The notes under the pieces: model-generated
The model's database searches: none
Told to the model about the DNA's origin: nothing
What the model saw: only the letters and a program-made list of their open reading frames with translations
DNA from: an uncultured Thalassovita sp.
GTDB taxonomy: Bacteria; Bacteroidota; Bacteroidia; Cytophagales; Flammeovirgaceae
DNA: 33,109 nucleotides
Reading direction: 5' to 3'
NCBI GenBank assembly: GCA_937129345.1
Contig: CAKZMZ010000142.1
Location: forward strand, 1 to 33,109
Part shown: positions 1-7,519 of the stretch, one piece after another
How the letters are laid out: every line of letters begins with the position of its first letter
How positions within the stretch are numbered: the stretch's first letter is position 1
Position numbers and translations under genes: made by a program

Positions 1-914
1 AGAGTTCAGAAACCGTGGGTACTTCATCTACCCTAATGCAGAATAAATTCGAAAAGATGCAAGAAAATACCACGGGGGTAATTGCTGCGATCAGGCAAAT
101 CTCAGAAGGTATGCAAGAGCAGGTGGCCCGCACAGACGAGTCTTCCCGATTGGTAGAGGGTATTTTGAAATCTTCTGAGACGATGGGAGAGAAGTCAGAA
201 ATCATTAATAAATCTGCTGAGGTGGGTATGACCAATAGCCAAAACGGTATGGAGATCATCAAGACCTTGGTTAAGAACATGACGGAGATTTCGCACTCTG
301 CCAAGTCTACATCCGGTACTATTGAGGTACTGACCAGTCGTTCAGAAGAAATCTCAAGGACCTTGAACGTAATTACCGACATTGCTGCCCAAACCAATTT
401 GTTGGCATTGAATGCCGCTATTGAGGCCGCTAGAGCAGGCGATGCAGGTAGAGGTTTTGCAGTAGTTGCTGAAGAAATCAGAAAGCTGGCCGAAGACTCA
501 AGAAAATCTGCTGTAGACATTGACCGAGTAGTAAAAGATGTACAAAAAGACGTTACCTCGGCAAGTAAGGCGATAGGGCAAATGGAGAGCAACGTGAACG
601 ATGGCAATCAGGCCACCATTAACGCCGAAGAGGTCTTTGATAATATCTTACAGTCTAGTCAAGAGACGCTCGGCCTTTCTAAGGAAGTATTGTCCGCAGC
701 CAATGAGCAGAAAAACTCAATAGGCTCTATTGCCAAGAACATTGAGCGCATTGTGGCAGTATCTGAAGAAACAGCACAAGGTACTGAAGAAGTATCTGCA
801 GCGGCAGAAGACTTGAACAAAGCCATGAAAGAAGTAGGAGGTGCCGCAGGATCAGTATCTGATGTATCTGAGAAACTGAAAGAAGGCATATCAAGATTTA
901 AACTCGACGAGTAG
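1..914 (+). CDS. Methyl-accepting chemotaxis protein, C-terminal part (5' truncated by window)
   Basis: The reading frame is open to the left edge of the window, so the sensor, membrane and HAMP parts lie outside. What remains is the cytoplasmic signalling coiled coil, about 303 residues long. The conserved hairpin tip that binds CheA and CheW is clear ([20 protein letters not shown], then [20 protein letters not shown], about residues 120-160 counted from the GTG at 15). The flanking arms are rich in Glu, Gln, Ser and Ala, as expected for methylation helices. The C-terminus (SRFKLDE) does not resemble the NWETF pentapeptide that tethers CheR and CheB. It is the first visible gene of a same-strand chemotaxis cluster, so it probably feeds the CheA encoded downstream. 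The GTG at 15 is not the true start. Confidence 0.95.
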   Translation, partial: SSETVGTSSTLMQNKFEKMQENTTGVIAAIRQISEGMQEQVARTDESSRLVEGILKSSETMGEKSEIINKSAEVGMTNSQNGMEIIKTLVKNMTEISHSAKSTSGTIEVLTSRSEEISRTLNVITDIAAQTNLLALNAAIEAARAGDAGRGFAVVAEEIRKLAEDSRKSAVDIDRVVKDVQKDVTSASKAIGQMESNVNDGNQATINAEEVFDNILQSSQETLGLSKEVLSAANEQKNSIGSIAKNIERIVAVSEETAQGTEEVSAAAEDLNKAMKEVGGAAGSVSDVSEKLKEGISRFKLDE

Positions 915-996
915 TCCTTGATGAGTAGTCCCTGACGGGTAATCCCCGACTAGTAGAAATACAAGTTGATTTGTGGATTTGAGTATTTGTTGATTT
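908..996 (+). repeat. Two consecutive short tandem repeats in the mcp-cheW spacer
   Basis: A 14-bp unit is repeated 3.5 times: 908-921 (cgagtagtccttga), 922-935 (tgagtagtccctga), 936-949 (cgggtaatccccga) and a half unit at 950-956. The first unit contains the mcp stop codon (912-914). Directly after it, 965-996 reads as four degenerate 8-bp units (gttgattt, gtggattt, gagtattt, gttgattt). Both arrays were read by eye. The role is unknown. Confidence 0.8.
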
Positions 997-1052
997 AATG
1001 ATAAATAAATACACAGATTAACGAATACACAAAATTTGAAAAGTGCCATTCT

Positions 1053-1598
1053 ATGGATGAATTAAATATAGTCAACAAAGAAGAGCTGTTTCTTAAAAAA
1101 GACGAATCTGCAGAAGCAGAGGAGCATGTAGACCGATCGCAAATAGTGGTGTTTAAGCTCGGCGGTGAAGAGTATGCCATGATGATAGACGAGATCAAAG
1201 AGGTGGTCGTCACGCCCAATATTGCCAAGGTGCCCCTTATGCCTTCTTACATAAAAGGAGTGGCCAATGTAAGGGGTAATATACTAGCAGTACTAGATTT
1301 AGAAGAAAAGTTTGGTATGCTCAAAGAAGGAGAAACCGAAGCGCAAAGCAAAAAGAACTACATTTTAGTAGTGGAGAGCCAAACCCATAAAATGGCCATA
1401 TTAGTACAAGAAGTTCCTAATACACTTACAATACTAGACTCACAAATAGATGCTTCACCCAATGTAGTGGTAAATGATGAGCGAGAAGGCGATTTTATAA
1501 AAGGATTGGTAAGATTGGAAAACCGCCTTATCATTCTGCTCGATATTTTCAGCATCATATCAAAAGATATTTTACAGGCTGAAAACAAAGAATCATAA
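1053..1598 (+). CDS. cheW: Chemotaxis coupling protein CheW
   Basis: This 181-residue protein is a single CheW (SH3-like) domain from about residue 25 to 170. It has the characteristic start (IVVFKLGGEEYAMMIDEIKE) and the core segment IKGVANVRGNILAVLDLEEK. CheW bridges the receptor tip to the P5 domain of CheA in the cytoplasmic array. The acidic 25-residue N-terminal extension (DELNIVNKEELFLKKDESAE) is longer than in minimal CheW proteins of about 150-160 residues. The ATG at 1053 has no Shine-Dalgarno sequence but follows an A-rich leader, as usual in Bacteroidota. The gene is 138 bp after the MCP and 52 bp before cheY, and is probably cotranscribed with both. Confidence 0.95.
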   Translation: MDELNIVNKEELFLKKDESAEAEEHVDRSQIVVFKLGGEEYAMMIDEIKEVVVTPNIAKVPLMPSYIKGVANVRGNILAVLDLEEKFGMLKEGETEAQSKKNYILVVESQTHKMAILVQEVPNTLTILDSQIDASPNVVVNDEREGDFIKGLVRLENRLIILLDIFSIISKDILQAENKES

Positions 1599-1650
1599 GC
1601 ATATAAACTGCTAATAAATCAAATTAAATTCTCCAAAACAATATAAAATC

Positions 1651-2016
1651 ATGAGTAAAAAAGTAGTGATTGTAGACGACTCCTTATATATGCGTACTTT
1701 GATCAAAGATGCGCTAGAAGAAGCAGGTTTTGAAATAGTAGGGCAAGCTGCAGATGGCGAAACTGCTGTAGATATGATATTGGAGTCTAATCCTGATATT
1801 ATCACCTTAGATAATATTTTACCGGATATGCTCGGGCTCGATATTATAAAAGCGTTAAAAGCTGAGGGCAATAATTCTAAAATAGTAATGGTAAGTGCAG
1901 TAGGACAGCAATCTGTTATTAACGCAGGTATAGAGTTGGGCGCTAGCGACTATATAGTAAAACCATTTACCCCTGAAAAATTAAGAGATGTAGTTGAGAA
2001 AGCCGTAGCAGCTTAA
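1651..2016 (+). CDS. cheY: Chemotaxis response regulator CheY
   Basis: This 121-residue protein is a stand-alone receiver domain. The acidic pair D9/D10 (VVIVDDS) binds magnesium, D54 (IITLDNILPDM) is the phospho-acceptor, S82 (MVSAVG) takes the place of the switch Thr, and K104-P105 (YIVKPF) is the conserved Lys-Pro. There is no output domain, so it should act by protein contact. The flanking cheW and cheA make a CheY role much more likely than a generic receiver. The ATG at 1651 follows an A-rich leader (caatataaaatc). In Bacteroidota the motor target is unknown and is probably not a flagellar switch. No flagellar gene is visible here. Confidence 0.93.
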   Translation: MSKKVVIVDDSLYMRTLIKDALEEAGFEIVGQAADGETAVDMILESNPDIITLDNILPDMLGLDIIKALKAEGNNSKIVMVSAVGQQSVINAGIELGASDYIVKPFTPEKLRDVVEKAVAA

Positions 2017-2077
2017 TTTTTAATAAAATCAAGTCCGATAAAGACTGAACCGCAGCAGGGCACTTCCATTTTTTAGC

Positions 2078-3931
2078 ATGAAATCGAGAGACGAAGAGTT
2101 AAAGCAAATTTTTTATGCAGAGGCGTTGGATCAGTTCGAAGAGCTGAACCGCTTGTTTATTGTCTTGGAGAAAAACCACGGCGATAAGCAAGCGGTAAAC
2201 GCTATTTTTCGCATAACCCACACTTTAAAAGCCAATGCTGGCGGCATGGGCTTCGAGGGTATTGCTACGCTCTCGCACTTGCTCGAGGATATTTTTAGCG
2301 AATTAAAAAACGGAAAGCTAGCGCTGAACCAAGAGATTTTTAACGATCTATTCCGTGCGAACGACAAACTCGGCGGACTAATAGAAGCGGTCACCTCTGG
2401 CGAGGAAGTGCGCTATCGCGGTTTGGTAACCAAGCTAAAAGTAATTTTGAGCGAAGCTCATGGAGAGGAACGGGTACAAAAAGCATCAAGAGATTATGTG
2501 GCTGAAAGAGAACAGGCAGCGGGCAGCGCAGAACATAATCAAGAGCAAAACGAGATAAGTCAAAAAAACCGAGAGCAAGCCGCCGCCGAAGAAAAAAGAC
2601 AGCAACTGCAACAAGAACTTGCCGCATTGCAGGCACACGAAGCTCAAAGTATGCAGGATGAAGAAGCGGCTCCTGTAGAAACCAACGAACCTAAGATTGC
2701 CTTTTCGGACCTGATCCAAGTACCTGTTCAAAAGCTTGATAACCTGCTCAATTTGGTAGGAGAATTGGCCATTGAAAAAGACCGTATTGCAGCCAACCAC
2801 AAAGGGCGAGGCAGTGAATACGCCCGCTTGTACAGGGTTACTTCTGACTTGCAGTATTCGGTTATGGGCGTAAGGCTGGTGCAGGTAAATGTGCTTTTCC
2901 AAAAATTCCATCGTATTGTAAGAGATGTAGCAGCCTTAGAAAATAAAAAAGTAAACCTGGTTTTAGAAGGTACCGAAATAGAAATTGACCGCAATATCTT
3001 GCAGATCATTAGCGATTCTCTTATCCACTTAGTTAGAAATGCCATAAGCCACGGCATAGAAACCACTGAAGAAAGGAGCAGAAGTGGTAAGCCTGCCGAA
3101 GGTACGCTCACCCTTTCCGCAAGCAATGAGAAAGACTTTGTGGTGATCAACGTAATTGACGACGGCAAAGGAATAGACGCCGAGGCCATACGTAAAAAAG
3201 TAATCACAAAAGGTTTGCTATCAGAGCGCAATGCACAGCAGGCATCTGATCAAGACATTGTAAAGTTTATTTTCGAGCCTGGTTTTTCTAGTGCAGAAAA
3301 AGTAACGCAAATTTCGGGCAGGGGCGTGGGCATGGATGTAGTGAAAAAGGCGCTCGATTCTATCGGTGGTAAAATTGATCTTTCAACCACTAAAGGGAAA
3401 GGCACTACTTTTAAGCTTTTACTGCCCTCTTCTATGGCGGTAAAAAATGCACTATTGTTTGAGTTGAACGAAGCAGAATTTGCCATTCCTCTTTCTTTTA
3501 CAGAAGCAGTGGTTTCGCTCAATAAAAAAGAAGTACACAAAGTATCAAGCGGTTTGGTTTCTAGCTATTTAGAGCAAAATATGTCGGTAATCTTTCTTAA
3601 AGACATTTTTTCATTAGACGATGTCGACGATTTGAGAGGCCCACAAGTACTGCACCGCAGTTTCGATAAAGTTTCGGAAAATGAGAAACTAAATATCATT
3701 ATTGTAAAGTTTAACGAGCGCTTGGTAGGATTGGTCGTAGACAAGCTTTTACAGCAGAAAGAAATCATAGAAAAGACCTTGAGCCCGCCGGTAGATAATG
3801 CCTACTTTATTAGTGGGGCTACAATTTTAGGCAATGGAAATGTATGCTTGGTGTTAGACATACCCGGCATTCTTAACCATTTGTTTAATCCGGTTAAGTA
3901 CGGAAGTTACGATTATGCCCCTATTCAATAA
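2078..3931 (+). CDS. cheA: Chemotaxis histidine kinase CheA
   Basis: This 617-residue kinase autophosphorylates in response to receptors and passes phosphate to CheY. Domains in order are the P1 HPt domain (1-115) with phospho-histidine H48 in RITHTLKANAGGMGF, a Gln/Glu-rich linker (about 130-205), the P3 dimerisation helices (about 205-270), the P4 ATPase (about 275-450) and a CheW-like P5 domain (about 455-600). In P4 the N box is HLVRNAISHGIE (N321, H325), the G1 box is DDGKGID (361-367) and the G2 box is GRGVGMD (414-420). No P2 domain is recognisable between P1 and P3. That stretch is low-complexity and probably coiled. The gene is 61 bp after cheY and 123 bp before the phosphatase gene. 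Confidence 0.96.
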   Translation: MKSRDEELKQIFYAEALDQFEELNRLFIVLEKNHGDKQAVNAIFRITHTLKANAGGMGFEGIATLSHLLEDIFSELKNGKLALNQEIFNDLFRANDKLGGLIEAVTSGEEVRYRGLVTKLKVILSEAHGEERVQKASRDYVAEREQAAGSAEHNQEQNEISQKNREQAAAEEKRQQLQQELAALQAHEAQSMQDEEAAPVETNEPKIAFSDLIQVPVQKLDNLLNLVGELAIEKDRIAANHKGRGSEYARLYRVTSDLQYSVMGVRLVQVNVLFQKFHRIVRDVAALENKKVNLVLEGTEIEIDRNILQIISDSLIHLVRNAISHGIETTEERSRSGKPAEGTLTLSASNEKDFVVINVIDDGKGIDAEAIRKKVITKGLLSERNAQQASDQDIVKFIFEPGFSSAEKVTQISGRGVGMDVVKKALDSIGGKIDLSTTKGKGTTFKLLLPSSMAVKNALLFELNEAEFAIPLSFTEAVVSLNKKEVHKVSSGLVSSYLEQNMSVIFLKDIFSLDDVDDLRGPQVLHRSFDKVSENEKLNIIIVKFNERLVGLVVDKLLQQKEIIEKTLSPPVDNAYFISGATILGNGNVCLVLDIPGILNHLFNPVKYGSYDYAPIQ

Positions 3932-4002
3932 AAGGGCTTTGTAAAGGCAGGCAGGCATTTTAAAAGGGAGATTGTATTTTAGGAAAACAAAAAGATTACC
4001 AC

Positions 4003-4034
4003 TACCTGTAAAAAAATTATGTCTTTTTCAGGTA
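4003..4034 (+). other. Stem-loop between cheA and the CheC-family gene
   Basis: tacctg (4003-4008) pairs with caggta (4029-4034). After a one-base bulge, an A run (4010-4016) can pair with the T run 4024-4028. The stem ends 20 bp before the next ATG. It could be a processing site or a weak intra-operon terminator. Confidence 0.5.
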
Positions 4035-4054
4035 AATAAGAAGAGAGAAGTATC

Positions 4055-4741
4055 ATGGTAACCAAAAAGAAATTTTCAGAAAAAGAGCTCAACTTAATAA
4101 GTGATGTAACGCACATTGCACTTGGCAATGCGGGCGGGGCTATGGCAAAAATGGTGCGCGATGAGTTCTTGATCAAAGGCGTTGAGATAAAAGCTGAAAA
4201 CCCTGAGAGCCATTTTAGGCTTAAAGATCAAAACGAGAAATACCATGTGCTTTTTACAGAGGTGGTCGGCGATTTATCGGCAGCTACTTATTTGCTCATT
4301 TCTCCTGAGGTAGAAAATATATTGTGCGATATACTTTTACCGGGCAGCATGTTGGGTCGTGAGGAGATGCGAGAGGCCACTTTGCTAGAAATGGACAATA
4401 TTGTAATAGCTGGAATGGTAACTAAGTTTTCAGAAATATTAGGGCAAAATATACATGGCGATGTGCCTGCCTTACAGCTACAAGCCAAATCTGAAGTAGA
4501 GTCCGAAATAAGCCATAAGCTGGCCGAGATGGATGTCTGTGTATCTTTTAGAGGTCGCATCACTACTTTTTATAAAGGCATTTCCATTGAGTTTATCTGC
4601 TTTTTTGATGACTCCATCATCAATGCCATCAAAAACTTCGATTTTGATAAGCGCAAGCAATTAAAGGTAAGCCCTAAGACCAATGAGGAGGTTCAAGAAG
4701 GCAAAGGAGTGGCTAGCTTCTTTAAAAAGATTTTCAGCTAA
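4055..4741 (+). CDS. CheC/CheX-family CheY-P phosphatase
   Basis: This 228-residue protein aligns with the CheC/CheX/FliY phosphatases, which hydrolyse phospho-CheY. The family signature is ExxN followed by G, usually present twice in CheC. The second copy is intact here (LLEMDNIVIAG, E112 and N115). The first copy (SDVTHIALGNAGGAM) has Asp17 and His20 at the Glu and Asn positions, so it is probably weak or inactive. About 40 residues at the C-terminus (KRKQLKVSPKTNEEVQEGKG and after) are a charged tail ending in FFKKIFS, possibly an amphipathic or docking peptide. Its place as the last gene of the che cluster supports an adaptation or signal-termination role. I left the symbol empty because CheC and CheX cannot be separated by eye. 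Confidence 0.85.
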   Translation: MVTKKKFSEKELNLISDVTHIALGNAGGAMAKMVRDEFLIKGVEIKAENPESHFRLKDQNEKYHVLFTEVVGDLSAATYLLISPEVENILCDILLPGSMLGREEMREATLLEMDNIVIAGMVTKFSEILGQNIHGDVPALQLQAKSEVESEISHKLAEMDVCVSFRGRITTFYKGISIEFICFFDDSIINAIKNFDFDKRKQLKVSPKTNEEVQEGKGVASFFKKIFS

Positions 4742-4771
4742 AACCTTTTCAATTTCTTAAACTGAAATCCA

Positions 4772-4802
4772 TTGAGCGGACTTTGGAAATTTGATATCTT
4801 TG
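4772..4802 (+). promoter_or_regulatory. Bacteroidota-type promoter for the GDPD gene
   Basis: TATCTTTG at 4795-4802 matches the Bacteroidota -7 element TAnnTTTG. TTGA at 4772-4775, 19 bp upstream, is a plausible -33 element. Transcription would begin near 4807, just before the ATG at 4818. This argues against the in-frame TTG at 4791 as the start. Confidence 0.65.
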
Positions 4803-4817
4803 AGGAAAAAGATATCC

Positions 4818-5756
4818 ATGTATTTTCCAAAAAATATTTTAAAAGGCTCTTTACTGCCGTTTATCACTGTTACTTTACTGTTTTTTGCATGTAGCAAGCA
4901 AGAAACTGCACAGAACTCATCTTACATTTTTGACTTACAGGGTCACCGAGGTAGTAGGGGTTTAATGCCTGAGAACAGTTTGGCCGCTTTTGAAAAAGCC
5001 CTAGAGTTGGGCGTAACTACCCTAGAGCTTGATTTGGCTGTTTCTGCAGATAGCCAATTAGTGGTTTCACATGAGCCTTGGTTTTCCGCTGCCATTTGTA
5101 CAGATTCTCTAGGAAATGCCATAAGCGAAGAAGAGGAAAAAAACCATAACATACATGCGCATACTTACCAACAAATTAATCGGTACGATTGCGGGAGCAA
5201 AGGCAATGCTCGTTTCCCCGAGCAACAAAAACTGGCGCAGCAAAAGCCACTTTTAAAAGAAGTGATTGCCTTGGCAGAAAAATACGCTGCTGCTAACAAC
5301 ACCGCATTGCCCAATTTTAATATAGAGATAAAGAGTAGCCCCGAAGGAGATGGGGTGTACCATCCATCCCCCAAAGTATTTTCTGATTTGTTACATAATT
5401 TTTTGCAAGAAAACCTGCCTAAGGAAAAAGTGAATGTGCAGAGTTTTGATGTACGTGTATTGCAATATTGGAATGAGCAGTACCCCGATTTTACCTTGGC
5501 TTACCTCGTTTGGGAGGAAAACACTGTGGAGGGCCATTTAGAAATCTTGGGTTTTACACCTGATATTTACAGCCCTGCTTATCAATTATTAGATAAAGAG
5601 AAGGTAGAAAAGCTTCAGCAAATGGGTATGCAGGTAATTCCTTGGACAGTAAATGAAGCCAAAGAAATGGAAAAATTGCTAGCCTGGGGTGTAGACGGCA
5701 TCATTACCGATTATCCTGATAGAGCCTTGGCTTTTTTGGAAAGCGACCAAGAATAA
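4818..5756 (+). CDS. Glycerophosphodiester phosphodiesterase, probable lipoprotein
   Basis: This 312-residue GDPD-family enzyme should hydrolyse glycerophosphodiesters to glycerol-3-phosphate and an alcohol. The TIM-barrel signature is clear: GHRGSRGLMPENS with the catalytic His, TLELDLAVSADSQLVVSHEP with the metal-binding Glu/Asp and the second His, and NIEIKSS further on. The C-terminus VNEAKEMEKLLAWGVDGIIT is also typical. A hydrophobic N-terminus ending LLFFAC (C25) suggests lipidation, although Phe at -2 is not canonical. It is therefore probably in the periplasm or outer membrane, scavenging phosphate and glycerol from phospholipid head groups. The ATG at 4818 was preferred over the TTG at 4791 because the latter lies inside the promoter. 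Confidence 0.9.
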   Translation: MYFPKNILKGSLLPFITVTLLFFACSKQETAQNSSYIFDLQGHRGSRGLMPENSLAAFEKALELGVTTLELDLAVSADSQLVVSHEPWFSAAICTDSLGNAISEEEEKNHNIHAHTYQQINRYDCGSKGNARFPEQQKLAQQKPLLKEVIALAEKYAAANNTALPNFNIEIKSSPEGDGVYHPSPKVFSDLLHNFLQENLPKEKVNVQSFDVRVLQYWNEQYPDFTLAYLVWEENTVEGHLEILGFTPDIYSPAYQLLDKEKVEKLQQMGMQVIPWTVNEAKEMEKLLAWGVDGIITDYPDRALAFLESDQE

Positions 5757-6115
5757 GAAGAATAATGCGGTTAAGACAAGCTTGTCACATAGCCTGCGCT
5801 GTTCGAGACTTCCGAACCTCGAACCACCTATCTTAGGATTTGTGGTTCAAATAAAAAAGGAGGCTAATTACAAAACATGGGACAATATGTTCGGGTTTGC
5901 AATGCCCGAACAGCTAGGTGTTTGATCTATTACCTAACTACTATATATTTCTACAAAATCCCAAAGAGATGATATAATTATTAGCCGATTAAAGGCGACA
6001 AAACGTAAAAATACCGGTAGGGATGACAATATAAAATCATTTTTGTGTAGTAGTAAAATCTATTACCTGTAAAATACCGCACAAGCAACTTATTTAAAGT
6101 GTAAAAAGGTATCAG
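5757..6115. other. Non-coding, hairpin-rich spacer
   Basis: I see no convincing ORF between the GDPD gene and the gldC terminator. The first half is packed with perfect inverted repeats: gacaag|cttgtc at 5775-5786, gttcgag/ctcgaac at 5801-5807/5818-5824, gaaccac/gtggttc at 5821-5827/5842-5848, and tgttcggg/cccgaaca at 5888-5895/5905-5912. The second and third share bases and so exclude each other. The segment tctattacct occurs near 5926 and again near 6059. No long T run follows any of the hairpins. Confidence 0.6.
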
Positions 6116-6140
6116 GCCCATGCTCCATAAGAGCATGGGC
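6116..6140 (-). terminator. Intrinsic terminator of gldC
   Basis: gcccatgctc (6116-6125) and gagcatgggc (6131-6140) form a perfect 10-bp stem with a 5-nt loop, 7 bp beyond the gldC stop codon. On the minus strand a T run follows after about nine bases. Confidence 0.75.
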
Positions 6141-6147
6141 AGTATTT

Positions 6148-6495
6148 CTATTTATCTCCTTGTTGATTTTGCTCCTCTTGTACATGCTTTACCAAAGTAT
6201 CGCATAGTTTTTCCATTTCGTTGGCCATAAACTCGTCATTGGTAGCGGTGCGCAGGCTATTGGCTAGGCCGCCAATGGTATCGATGTAAAAGCGCTTCAT
6301 TTCATCAACAGGCATATCTTTTCCCCAAAGATCAATGCGCAGGGTCTCTTTTTTGTTGTGGTCCCAAATAGAAAGTGTAATGGCTTTAGACTCTTCTAAG
6401 CCTTTTGATGTACCATCAGAGGCTTCCCAAAAAATCTTGTCGGGGTAATTCTTATCGTCTAATTCAATTTTGAACCTTATCTCTGAGCTTTTCAT
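6148..6495 (-). CDS. gldC: Gliding motility protein GldC
   Basis: This 115-residue soluble protein carries the GldC signature: KKETLRIDLWGKDMPVDEMK in the middle, then a helical C-terminus (TATNDEFMANEMEKLCDTLV). GldC is a cytoplasmic accessory protein of Bacteroidota gliding motility. In Flavobacterium its loss weakens but does not abolish gliding, as far as I recall. The gene stands alone here, with its own promoter element (6547-6554) and its own terminator (6116-6140). It faces the che cluster across a spacer, so physical linkage to chemotaxis is only by neighbourhood. The family is the strongest single taxonomic marker in the window. Confidence 0.88.
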   Translation of the reverse strand: MKSSEIRFKIELDDKNYPDKIFWEASDGTSKGLEESKAITLSIWDHNKKETLRIDLWGKDMPVDEMKRFYIDTIGGLANSLRTATNDEFMANEMEKLCDTLVKHVQEEQNQQGDK

Positions 6496-6546
6496 GATTT
6501 TGTCTCAATTGTATGGCAATACCAAGTTTAAAAATTTATTTTAACG

Positions 6547-6554
6547 CAAAGCTA
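6547..6554 (-). promoter_or_regulatory. -7 promoter element of gldC
   Basis: The minus strand reads TAGCTTTG, an exact TAnnTTTG match, 52 bp upstream of the gldC ATG. No clear TTTG -33 element is seen. Confidence 0.55.
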
Positions 6555-6710
6555 AGGAATGCCTACGGTCTTAAGCTATAAATATTAGAAAAAACAACAG
6601 GGTTCATGACTGATCAATGTAAAATGAATGTAGGCTAGGCAAATGATACACTTGTGAGAGAATGGATCGAAAGGAAACATTAAAAATTTTATTAATAAAT
6701 ATATTAAACC

Positions 6711-7004
6711 ATGCTTATAAGAATAGTAAGAATGACTTTTAAGGAGGAAGATGTACAGGATTTTTTAACTATGTTCAATGAGACCAAAAGTAAGATCCGT
6801 AATTTTAAAGGTTGCCAGCATTTAACCTTACTAAGAGATGCGAAGCAGCCCAATATATTTATGACCTACAGCATTTGGAAAAATGAAGAAGCTTTGGAGG
6901 ATTATAGAAATTCTGAACTGTTCAAAACGACATGGAAACGTACCAAGCAGTGGTTTGCCGCAAAACCTGTGGCTTATTCTGCTTATGAAGAAATGAAAGT
7001 TTAA
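6711..7004 (+). CDS. Antibiotic biosynthesis monooxygenase (ABM) domain protein
   Basis: This 97-residue protein is one ferredoxin-like ABM domain. It starts LIRIVRMTFKEEDVQDFL, then has FKGCQHLTLLRD, the strand YSIWKNEEALEDYRNSELF, and the helix TTWKRTKQWFAAKPVAYSAY. Members are small dimeric oxygenases, haem-degrading enzymes or non-catalytic proteins, and the family alone does not give the substrate. In Bacteroidota this subtype is a common single-gene protein usually left as putative quinol monooxygenase. The leader is A/T-rich (ataaatatattaaacc) and the gene ends at a terminator of its own, so it is monocistronic. No linkage to a neighbouring pathway is apparent. Confidence 0.75.
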   Translation: MLIRIVRMTFKEEDVQDFLTMFNETKSKIRNFKGCQHLTLLRDAKQPNIFMTYSIWKNEEALEDYRNSELFKTTWKRTKQWFAAKPVAYSAYEEMKV

Positions 7005-7019
7005 AAATAGGTATACAAA

Positions 7020-7048
7020 AAAGCCTGACTCCAATAAAGCCAGGCTTT
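7020..7048 (+). terminator. Intrinsic terminator of the ABM gene
   Basis: aaagcctg (7020-7027) pairs with caggcttt (7041-7048), and two further pairs are possible inside the loop. The right arm ends in TTT. Confidence 0.7.
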
Positions 7049-7464
7049 CTGTTCCTAGTGTCAAATTAATTTTTATAAACAATGCCTATTAGACATCATT
7101 TATTCAAAAATATAATTTTTAACTTTAATAAAAAACATTTCGCCTGCATAATGTTAAAATATTGTTAATTTATTGTCAGATTCTAATATTTCGCATCTCT
7201 TTTTTACAGAATCAATGAAAAGTATCCCCTTTTTTACGGTAAATCAAACATCATTTGTACAGCCAAATGGCAAATTGTGCACTTTATAAAAATCTATTTG
7301 GTAGCAAAAATAGGCACAAGCCGCTGGTAGCATTGGTCAGGTAAAACTGTTTCCCAAATAAGTTTATGACTCTTTTTTAATTTAATATTTTTTTCATCGA
7401 GGCTAAGTTTAAAACCGTCAGCCTGACTTTCTCTATTTGCCGAAAAATAAGAGAAAAATGGGTG
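7049..7464. other. AT-rich intergenic region, nothing recognised
   Basis: This stretch of about 415 bp between the ABM terminator and the SDR promoter contains only very short ORFs and long A/T runs. I find no repeat or RNA motif in it. A distal regulatory site for the SDR gene is possible but not visible. Confidence 0.5.
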
Positions 7465-7497
7465 TTTGCATAAGGTTGGGTATTAATGTTAGCTTTG
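7465..7497 (+). promoter_or_regulatory. Bacteroidota-type promoter of the SDR gene
   Basis: TTTG at 7465-7468 (-33) and TAGCTTTG at 7490-7497 (-7) are 21 bp apart. This is the best complete promoter in the window. It lies 22 bp upstream of the ATG at 7520. Confidence 0.75.
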
Positions 7498-7519
7498 CAC
7501 TTTTAACAAACAGATAGAA

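Noticed and set aside
2728-3231. 167-codon frame antisense to cheA
   Set aside because: It is Ser/Leu-rich nonsense opposite the P3/P4 domains, with no promoter or domain.
5798-5825. gttcgag-like sequence considered as a tRNA T-arm
   Set aside because: No acceptor, D or anticodon arm can be placed around it, and no CCA end.
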